A stretch of DNA of 13,459 bases from an uncultured Clostridium sp. (GTDB taxonomy: Bacteria; Bacillota; Clostridia; TANB77; CAG-508): contig CAOJXM010000007.1 of NCBI GenBank assembly GCA_948465625.1, positions 1 through 13,459 on the forward strand, read 5' to 3'. Shown one piece after another: positions 1-4,836 of the stretch. The notes under the pieces are model-generated. The model was not told the DNA's origin and made no database searches. It saw only the letters and a program-made list of their open reading frames with translations. Position 1 is the first letter of the stretch. The number at the start of each line of letters is the position of its first letter. Made by a program: the position numbers and the translations under genes.

Positions 1-429
1 GAATGTAATGTTATGAACGCAAAGCCCTCTTTCATCAATATCAGAATAAGAATAAGGCTGTGTGTTAATAAATCCTTCTCGTTCGACATAATCCAAAAGC
101 TTCTGCCGAATATCATCAGAGCCTTCTGTGTAAGGATAACGATACATTAAATCGTGTTCCAAAGAATGCTTCATTGCTTTGATAGCTGGTGGAAAAGGGG
201 GAAACATTACAGGATTTCCAGAACTCAAGTCAGTATCTGGCATACTAACAATGTTTTCATCTCGAACCTCGTAGCCATAAAAGTCAATGGCATTAGCAAT
301 TGCCTGTACCGTTGGATTAAATTGTTCACCATCTAATCTTGAACCGATATTGGGAAGACCAAACCGCCTTTCTTTTAGATGTGGTCGCTCTCTTAGCAAG
401 CGAACAATGGCACTTGATTTCGTAAGCAT
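1..429 (-). CDS. PLP-dependent class I/II aminotransferase, N-terminal part (runs off the window)
   Basis: Minus-strand gene starting with ATG at 429-427, preceded by the ribosome binding site GGAGG a few bases upstream; 143 codons are visible and the frame stays open to base 1. The translation begins MLTKSSAIVRLLRERPHLKE and contains GNPVMFPPFPPAIKAMKHSL followed by YRYPYTEGSDDIRQKLLDYV. This matches the N-terminal arm and first substrate-side segment of fold-type I aminotransferases (G-x-P then Y-x-G/E-L-R). The PLP-binding lysine lies outside the window, so substrate and exact subfamily cannot be set. Two in-frame CGG codons (AGG CGG TTT and ATT CGG CAG) are read as ordinary Arg, the second in the conserved position before the helix, which contrasts with genes further right. 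Base composition is richer in G+C than the rest of the window. It is transcribed divergently from the Spo0A-like gene. Confidence 0.8.
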   Translation of the reverse strand, partial: MLTKSSAIVRLLRERPHLKERRFGLPNIGSRLDGEQFNPTVQAIANAIDFYGYEVRDENIVSMPDTDLSSGNPVMFPPFPPAIKAMKHSLEHDLMYRYPYTEGSDDIRQKLLDYVEREGFINTQPYSYSDIDERGLCVHNITF

Positions 430-459
430 ATTTTACCTCCTATTGTTAATTTGCATAAC

Positions 460-488
460 ATTATATCATAAAAATGGTTAAAAGTAAA
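460..488 (-). promoter_or_regulatory. Promoter of the aminotransferase gene
   Basis: Read on the minus strand: TTTACT (488-483), 17-bp spacer, TATAAT (465-460), with TG one base before the -10 (extended -10). It points into the gene starting at 429. Based on sigma-A consensus match only. Confidence 0.6.
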
Positions 489-493
489 TTGGT

Positions 494-512
494 TGCATAA
501 GTAAAGTATGCA
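494..512. promoter_or_regulatory. Candidate operator between divergent promoters
   Basis: TGCATA (494-499) and TATGCA (507-512) form a 6-bp inverted repeat with a 7-bp spacer, lying between the two divergent -35 elements. A further copy of TTGCATAA sits at 451-458, beside the aminotransferase -10 and 42 bp (about four helical turns) from the copy at 493-500. This suggests a shared regulator site; the regulator is unknown. Confidence 0.35.
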
Positions 513-521
513 GAATTAAAT

Positions 522-550
522 TTGACATTATGTAGAAAAAGAGATATAAT
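522..550 (+). promoter_or_regulatory. Consensus sigma-A promoter of the Spo0A-like gene
   Basis: Perfect TTGACA (522-527), 17-bp spacer and perfect TATAAT (545-550), 44 bp before the ATG at 594. The spacer holds TGTAGAA (531-537), one mismatch from the Spo0A box TGTCGAA, so autoregulation is conceivable but weakly supported. Confidence 0.8.
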
Positions 551-593
551 ATAAGTGTTTCAAAAATACATAATACATTTAAGGAGACATTAT

Positions 594-1079
594 ATGACAA
601 GAGAAGAGTTGTTCGAAGAGTTAGTGGCTGTGTTTCAAAGGGCAAATAAGTTGATGGCTCTAATTATGTCCGAAGACCCCACAAATGATGTCACAGAAAT
701 TACCAAAAGCGTTAAGCTGGAAGAAATTGTTACCAAATATCTGAAAGATATGGGAATACCTGCTAAGTTAAAAGGATATTCCTATATAAGAACTGCTATT
801 ATGATGACAATTCAAAATCCAGAGCTGGTTAGTGCGGTTACGAAGAGATTGTATCCAGAAATTGCAGTACAGTATAAAACCGCTTCTAACCGTGTAGAAC
901 GAGCTATTCGGCATGCTATTGAAGTGACATTTCAAAGGGGAAATTCTGAATTTCTCTACGGCATCTTTGGCAATACTATATCTGACGTAAAGGGCAAACC
1001 AACAAACTCAGAATTTATAGCATTGCTTGCAGATGAAATTCGTTTGGAAATGAAAAAGAATAACTTATTTACTGTATAG
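594..1079 (+). CDS. Stand-alone Spo0A C-terminal DNA-binding domain protein
   Basis: 161-residue protein starting at the ATG at 594, chosen because AAGGAG (581-586) lies 7 bases upstream and the mapped promoter ends at 550; an earlier in-frame ATG at 555 lacks a site and would sit at the transcription start. Residues 20-155 resemble the helix-turn-helix effector domain of the sporulation master regulator Spo0A, including the recognition region ASNRVERAIRHAIEVTFQRG and the tail KPTNSEFIALLADEIRLEMK, nearly the same as in Bacillus Spo0A. Spo0A is usually about 260-270 residues with an N-terminal phospho-receiver; that domain is absent here, so control by phosphorelay is not expected. Its likely role is a constitutive or autoregulated transcription factor binding 0A-box-like DNA. 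The conserved Arg before HAIE is encoded by CGG (909-911), read normally. The gene is GC-richer than those to its right, which hints at transfer. Confidence 0.85.
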   Translation: MTREELFEELVAVFQRANKLMALIMSEDPTNDVTEITKSVKLEEIVTKYLKDMGIPAKLKGYSYIRTAIMMTIQNPELVSAVTKRLYPEIAVQYKTASNRVERAIRHAIEVTFQRGNSEFLYGIFGNTISDVKGKPTNSEFIALLADEIRLEMKKNNLFTV

Positions 1080-1111
1080 AGTATTACTCATTCGGTAGAA
1101 TATTGTCAAGG

Positions 1112-1142
1112 AAAGACGTTATCAGTAATGGATAACGTCTTT
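1112..1142 (+). terminator. Hairpin terminator after the Spo0A-like gene
   Basis: AAAGACGTTATC (1112-1123) and GATAACGTCTTT (1131-1142) form a perfect 12-bp stem with a 7-nt loop, 33 bp after the stop codon. The U tract is short (TTT within the stem, then TTC), so termination may be partial. Confidence 0.65.
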
Positions 1143-1216
1143 TCTACACAACAAAAAACTTTACAATATAAATCAAGGTCGTATTGCTTTAAAACTAGCA
1201 AAAATCAAGCAATGTT

Positions 1217-1247
1217 AACTTTAGTTGACAAAGTTCCAACTAAAGTT
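1217..1247. promoter_or_regulatory. Twin-palindrome operator upstream of the XRE regulator
   Basis: Two related palindromes, AACTTTAGTT (1217-1226) and AACTAAAGTT (1238-1247), have centres exactly 21 bp (two helical turns) apart. Together they make an 11-bp perfect inverted repeat, AACTTTAGTTG / CAACTAAAGTT. Such an arrangement suits two HTH dimers on one DNA face. It lies just upstream of the region expected for the -35 of the following gene, so autoregulation by the XRE protein is the natural inference. Whether this activates or represses is open. Confidence 0.6.
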
Positions 1248-1272
1248 GGTAGCATGCAACAAAAAGAAAAGA

Positions 1273-1278
1273 TATAAT
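1273..1278 (+). promoter_or_regulatory. -10 element of the XRE/DUF4097 operon
   Basis: Perfect TATAAT 25 bp before the start codon at 1304. No recognisable -35 lies 16-18 bp upstream, which would fit a promoter needing an activator at the adjacent twin palindromes. Confidence 0.45.
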
Positions 1279-1303
1279 AAAATGCGAGAAAGGGGGAAAG
1301 GAA

Positions 1304-1990
1304 ATGACATTAGGAGAAAGACTATTACAATATCGAACAAATTTAAAAATATCACAAGATGCCTTAGCAGAAAAAGTTGGAGTAACAAGGCAAACTGTTT
1401 CAAAGTGGGAAACCGACCAAAGCACACCTGAGTTTAATAAAATTCTACCACTTTGTGAAATTTTTGGTATTACACCAAACGAATTAATAAAAGGAGAAAA
1501 GGAAGAAATAGTAGAGCAAAAGGAAAAGATAGAGCAAGAACAAATAGAACAGGAAATAATCAAAAGAAATAAGAAAAAGGCAACTATTGTTAGTATTAGT
1601 GTGTTCTTGTATATTATAAGTGTTTTTGTGGTAGCGTATATGGAAGAAACGTTACAATATGATGATGGAAAAACAGTCCTATTTTTAGGTGGAATTTGGG
1701 CAGTTGCTACTGTTTTACTTATCCATTTCTTTATTGCTAATCCAAAAGGAAAGTTAAGCAAGAAGCAAGAACAAATTATAAAAGAAGAAAAGAAAGTAAA
1801 TAAGAAAGTAGAAAAATATGTATTACAATTAATTACACTAATCTTTCTATTAATCTACTTAAGTGTAAGCTTTGTAACTATGGCATGGCATATTACTTGG
1901 ATTTTATGGATTGTTTATGGAATAGTAGAGGCAATTGTAAAAATTATATTTAATCTAAAAAATGAGGAGGAAAAGAAACATGTGGAATAA
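1304..1990 (+). CDS. Membrane-anchored XRE-family transcriptional regulator
   Basis: 228-residue protein; ATG at 1304 follows a purine-rich ribosome binding site (AGGGGGAAAGG). Residues 4-61 are a classic Cro/CI helix-turn-helix (LGERLLQYRTNLKISQDALA, then VTRQTVSKWETDQSTPEF). Residues 65-92 form a highly charged Glu/Lys coiled-coil linker. Four hydrophobic segments follow at about 93-113, 125-144, 173-194 and 197-217, so the C-terminal half is a membrane domain. The protein resembles one-component regulators that sense an envelope signal and act on a neighbouring promoter. Its last codons overlap the start of the DUF4097 gene by 11 bp, so the two are translationally coupled. The 21-bp-spaced palindromes upstream are its probable operator. 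The signal is unknown. There is no in-frame CGG. Confidence 0.85.
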   Translation: MTLGERLLQYRTNLKISQDALAEKVGVTRQTVSKWETDQSTPEFNKILPLCEIFGITPNELIKGEKEEIVEQKEKIEQEQIEQEIIKRNKKKATIVSISVFLYIISVFVVAYMEETLQYDDGKTVLFLGGIWAVATVLLIHFFIANPKGKLSKKQEQIIKEEKKVNKKVEKYVLQLITLIFLLIYLSVSFVTMAWHITWILWIVYGIVEAIVKIIFNLKNEEEKKHVE

Positions 1991-3037
1991 AGCAGGAAAA
2001 ATTACAGCCATTATCTTACTTATCATTGTAGCTATGATGTTATTAAGTGCTATGGTAATTGCTATTGTAAATAAAGATAAAAACTTTAAAATTGTCCTAT
2101 TTGGAATAGGAAACAGAACAAAAATGTTATCACAAAACGAATATAGCATAAGTGAAATTAGTAAAATAGAAATAAATGAGAATTCTGGAAAAGTAAGATT
2201 AATAGAAGGCGAATCAGATAAAGTAAAAGTAACCGTATATGGTTTAGAAGATGAGATATATAATGTTAATGTAACAGGAAACAAGTTACAAGTTCAAAAA
2301 GAAAGTAACACTTTTTATTTAATTTCTCTATTTTGTTTTGTAAGGCAAGAGGTTGAGATACAAATACCAAAAAATTATCAAGGAGATATTGCTATTAAAT
2401 TGGCAAGTGGAGCGGTAGAAATGATAGATTTAGAACAAGCCAATGTACAAATCGAAAGTCATTCTGGTAGTGTAAGATGTGGCAATATGAACAATGGCAA
2501 AATACAAACTACCTCAGGAAGTGTAACGATTGGAAATGCAAATGAAATAAGTGTAGAGGTTCACTCACGGAAGTATTCGATGTGGAAATGCCTTAAAGCG
2601 GTAGGTTTAAAGCAACTTCTGGTAGTATAAAAGTTGGAAATATGAAGGAAGCTAATTTAGAAGCAAAATCTGGTAGAATTGAAATAGGAAATATAGACGA
2701 GGTAGAAATGAGGGCAACCTCAGGAAGTATAAAAGCAAAAGAAGTAGGAAGTATTGTTGCCAATGTAACCTCAGGTTCAATTAAAATTAACAAAATTAAA
2801 CAATCTTGTAACTTATCTAGTAACTCTGGTAGTGTAAGAATAGAAGAATGTAATTTAACACAGAATTCAGAAATCAATGTAAAATCAGGTTCAGTAAACA
2901 TTGGAAAAATAAACGATGTTTTTGTAAATGCTACTGCGAAATCTGGTATTGTAAGAGTAAGAAACAATAATAATCGAAAAACAGAAGTAGAATTAAAAAT
3001 ACAAACTACTTCTGGTTCGATAAAAGTAGAAAAGTAA
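1980..3037 (+). CDS. DUF4097-type repeat protein, membrane anchored, needing two +1 frameshifts at CGG
   Basis: Starts at the ATG at 1980 (GAGGAGG at 1964-1970), overlapping the XRE gene. Residues 8-30 are a transmembrane anchor; the rest is a beta-strand repeat domain of the DUF4097/putative adhesin type, probably outside the cell. As plain sequence the frame runs to a stop at 2630, and a second ORF (2642 onward) carries the rest in another frame. Omitting one C at 2568 and one at 2599 joins them into 351 residues. The joined product has SGS-type repeats starting at residues 162, 179, 196, 213, 230, 247 and 264, an exact 17-residue period running through both junctions. Both odd Cs are the first base of an in-frame CGG codon (codons 197 and 207). 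The gene is therefore either read by +1 frameshifting, a double-mutant pseudogene, or affected by two sequence errors. The conserved repeats and long open frame on both sides favour a functional gene. Confidence 0.75.
2568..2571 (+). other. Putative +1 frameshift site CGGA, DUF4097 codon 197
   Basis: Context TCA CGG A AGT ATT. Reading CGGA as one residue moves the ribosome into the frame giving S-G-S-I-R-C-G-N, the expected repeat motif; the out-of-frame GGA is Gly, as in every other unit. The zero frame instead gives RKYSMWKCL, unlike the repeat. Confidence 0.55.
2599..2602 (+). other. Putative +1 frameshift site CGGT, DUF4097 codon 207
   Basis: Context TTA AAG CGG T AGG TTT in the frame entered at 2568. 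Without a shift the next codon is TAG. Reading CGGT as one residue (GGT, Gly) continues as R-F-K-A-T-S-G-S-I-K-V-G-N; the Gly matches position 12 of the first repeat unit (NMNNGKIQTT). Confidence 0.55.
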
Positions 3038-3065
3038 ACAAAAAAACAAAATTTAAAAACATATC

Positions 3066-3094
3066 TTTACAGACGAACTTTCATTTGATATAAT
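3066..3094 (+). promoter_or_regulatory. Promoter of the 3137-4786 operon
   Basis: TTTACA (3066-3071), 17-bp spacer, TATAAT (3089-3094) with TG at 3086-3087 (extended -10). Located 43 bp before the ATG at 3137, it starts a new unit independent of the DUF4097 gene. Confidence 0.75.
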
Positions 3095-3136
3095 TAATAA
3101 CTGTAAAAATGTAATAAAGATGAGAGGTGAAACAAA

Positions 3137-3802
3137 ATGAGATATCATTACCTTCGTTTTGACATTTGGCTTTGTTTACTAATTAGTGTTTTACTTAGTT
3201 TTGTTCCCGTAAAAATAATGGAAGGCATTTTACCCAAAGCCAATGAGTCATATGAGGAGGAGCACACAGTAGCAGAAGGACAAATTGGTGGAACAGCAGA
3301 CGAAACAGTCTATCGTGCACAAAATGTAGAAGATTTACTATCACATGATACCTTTACGGTAATTTCGCCAGGAATTGAATATCGTAATCGAGGTGGAGGA
3401 TACTATGATGGGTATTATATGCATTCCTTAACATTACCATCAGGTGAAAGAGTAGCAGCACGTATTAATGAAGATGCGGTGCAACGTCCAGAAGAAAGTA
3501 TTTATAGAGGAGATACTACTTTACCAGTAGGTCGCATTGTGTATGAGGATTTAACACAAAATCCAACATTTATTCATCAAATTGAGTATACAGAACCACT
3601 AACACGTAAAGACTTTTATGTTGATATGTTAGGAGGAGCAGCAAAATTGAGCAAAGAAGATTATACACAGATGCCGATTATGCTAGCACAAATTATAACT
3701 GTTGTGATTGCTTTTCCAATTCTTCATGCTATTGGTGCAAAAATAGGAATTTTTCCATATTTTATTGGACCAAAGAAAAAGCAAGAATCAGAATGGAAAT
3801 AA
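3137..3802 (+). CDS. Unrecognised protein with two terminal transmembrane segments
   Basis: 221 residues; ATG at 3137 with GAGAGGTGA (3122-3130) as ribosome binding site. I do not recognise the family. A hydrophobic segment at residues 11-27 and another at about 181-201 bracket a 150-residue hydrophilic, acidic central domain, probably extracytoplasmic. That domain carries a glycine/tyrosine stretch (RNRGGGYYDGYYMHSLTLPS). The C-terminus is short and basic (GPKKKQESEWK), consistent with a cytosolic tail. It is first of three co-directional genes; the next starts about 30 bp after its stop. A role in the envelope with its neighbours is inferred from topology only. Confidence 0.7.
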   Translation: MRYHYLRFDIWLCLLISVLLSFVPVKIMEGILPKANESYEEEHTVAEGQIGGTADETVYRAQNVEDLLSHDTFTVISPGIEYRNRGGGYYDGYYMHSLTLPSGERVAARINEDAVQRPEESIYRGDTTLPVGRIVYEDLTQNPTFIHQIEYTEPLTRKDFYVDMLGGAAKLSKEDYTQMPIMLAQIITVVIAFPILHAIGAKIGIFPYFIGPKKKQESEWK

Positions 3803-3831
3803 AATATTATAAAATGAAAGGGTGTTTTTTA

Positions 3832-4437
3832 ATGGAAGAAACAAATCAAGAAAATAAAAAAATTAAAAAAATAGATATGCTATATCTTTTAGGCTATATC
3901 TTCATACCAATCGTAGTATGTGTGGCATGTTTTGAATTAAGTGCCTTATTTTTCCCAAAAGGAAATATGGCGGTTGTTTTACTAATGGGGCCAAGTATTC
4001 TATCTTTTGTATGGTGGTGCTTTGGAGGAACGTTACTTTTTAAACAAAAACAAAAAAAGTTTTTTAAGGAATTAGACGAAAAGAAATTTGAACGTAATCA
4101 TACTTTTTATGGTCGTGGTTCAACAGTAGTAGTAGATGCTGTTAATGGAAGTGTTGCTATTTTGTTCTTTTGGAATCCATTTGAGAATTTTGTACTACCA
4201 GCTAGTCGTGTTAGCAAAGCATGGGTAGATGACGGAAAAGGTGGAGCAGGATTTTTAGAGGGAAGTAGTAGAGTAAGTTTCCTTTTCACAATCGATGACA
4301 TTACCATTCGAGTAAATACCTTTACCTCAAACCAACGTTGGAGAATGGATAGCGAATACATATTAACAGGAATTTCAAAAGCAGATATGATGGTAGAAGT
4401 AATAGAAGCAGCAAAAAGTACAGCAGGAGTAAAATAA
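3832..4437 (+). CDS. Unrecognised membrane protein with C-terminal soluble domain
   Basis: 201 residues from the ATG at 3832, chosen because AAAGGGTG (3816-3823) lies 8 bases upstream; an in-frame ATG at 3793 overlaps the preceding gene and has no site. Two hydrophobic segments (about residues 16-41 and 46-71; LLGYIFIPIVVCVACF and VVLLMGPSILSFVWWC) form a hairpin. A soluble domain of about 125 residues follows, rich in beta-type strands (STVVVDAVNGSVAILFFWNP, then SRVSFLFTIDDITIRVNTFT). It looks like a small beta-barrel or PH-like domain, but I could not assign it to a family. It ends 1 bp before the zinc-ribbon gene, so the two are almost certainly co-translated. Confidence 0.75.
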   Translation: MEETNQENKKIKKIDMLYLLGYIFIPIVVCVACFELSALFFPKGNMAVVLLMGPSILSFVWWCFGGTLLFKQKQKKFFKELDEKKFERNHTFYGRGSTVVVDAVNGSVAILFFWNPFENFVLPASRVSKAWVDDGKGGAGFLEGSSRVSFLFTIDDITIRVNTFTSNQRWRMDSEYILTGISKADMMVEVIEAAKSTAGVK

Positions 4438-4438
4438 G

Positions 4439-4786
4439 ATGGGATTTTTAAAAAAAGTAAAAGCAATGTTTCATGATGATTGGTGTAAAAATTGCCAAAC
4501 ACAAATGGAAGAAACCAAACGTCAATTATATAGATTACCTATGATAGTTGGAAATTATCAATCACATAGTAAGGCTGACTATTATATCAAAAATCTAGTA
4601 AAAGTAAATTGCAAAGCAGATATTCCATCTGGTATGTATGCCTGTGGTGTAGTTGCTTATCATTGTACAGATTGTGGGCATAATATAGTAAAATTATCTA
4701 TCTTTTTACCAGTACGTGAACAAGAAAAATACGAAGATGTGATTATATTTGAAAAGGGAGAATTAGACGAATTTTTAAAAAGATAA
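4439..4786 (+). CDS. Small zinc-ribbon-like protein, function unknown
   Basis: 115 residues; ATG at 4439, one base after the stop of the upstream gene, with GGAG about 12 bases before it. Cysteine pairs C16-x2-C19 (WCKNCQ) and C76-x2-C79 (HCTDCGH) look like the two halves of a zinc ribbon separated by a mixed strand region. There is no signal peptide and no membrane segment, so it is probably cytosolic. Position and coupling suggest it works with the two membrane proteins before it, perhaps as a cytosolic partner. That is inference. Confidence 0.75.
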   Translation: MGFLKKVKAMFHDDWCKNCQTQMEETKRQLYRLPMIVGNYQSHSKADYYIKNLVKVNCKADIPSGMYACGVVAYHCTDCGHNIVKLSIFLPVREQEKYEDVIIFEKGELDEFLKR

Positions 4787-4790
4787 AAAG

Positions 4791-4831
4791 AATTAAGAGG
4801 TGTTCTTATTTAATAAGATTCCCTCTTAATT
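4791..4831. terminator. Bidirectional terminator
   Basis: AATTAAGAGG (4791-4800) pairs perfectly with CCTCTTAATT (4822-4831); the loop holds a nested stem CTTATT-T-AATAAG. It is followed by TTACTTTATTT on the plus strand. On the minus strand, a T-rich run (CTTTTTATCTTTTT) follows the phosphodiesterase gene. It serves both convergent genes. Confidence 0.8.
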
Positions 4832-4836
4832 TTACT

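Larger units (their letters stand above)
2463..2824 (+). repeat. Tandem 51-bp (17-residue) coding repeats
   Basis: Seven imperfect units with pattern S-G-S-x-x-x-G-N-x9, beginning at 2463, 2514, 2565, 2618, 2669, 2720 and 2771. The spacing is 51 bp except for the unit at 2565, which is 53 bp long because it contains the two extra Cs at 2568 and 2599. The last unit is 54 bp, and less regular SGS units continue to the gene end. These are protein beta-strand repeats, not CRISPR repeats. Confidence 0.75.

Noticed and set aside
531..537. TGTAGAA as a genuine Spo0A box
   Set aside because: It has a mismatch in the core CGAA of the box, and one-mismatch 7-mers are common in AT-rich DNA; kept only as a remark.
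1240..1761. Minus-strand ORF of 173 codons with hydrophobic stretches
   Set aside because: It is antisense to the XRE gene, whose HTH and membrane segments are clear; no ribosome binding site or family match.
2590..2612. Slippage on A-rich tracts near 2595-2611 as the cause of the frame change
   Set aside because: Slippage there cannot restore the S-G-S motif at 2565, and the acetyltransferase site at 7704 has no A run.
2463..2824. Regular 51-bp repeats as a possible CRISPR array or minisatellite
   Set aside because: The repeats are degenerate at DNA level and periodic at protein level (17-residue SGS units), so they are beta-strand repeats of a DUF4097 protein.
1955..2967. Minus-strand ORFs opposite the DUF4097 gene (1955-2284, 2593-2967)
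   Set aside because: They mirror the repeats of the plus-strand gene and have no start signals.
2642..3037. A separate gene starting at the ATG at 2642
   Set aside because: There is no ribosome binding site, and the ATG is an internal repeat residue (KVGNMKEANLEAKSG); the repeat continues upstream in the same frame to 2597.
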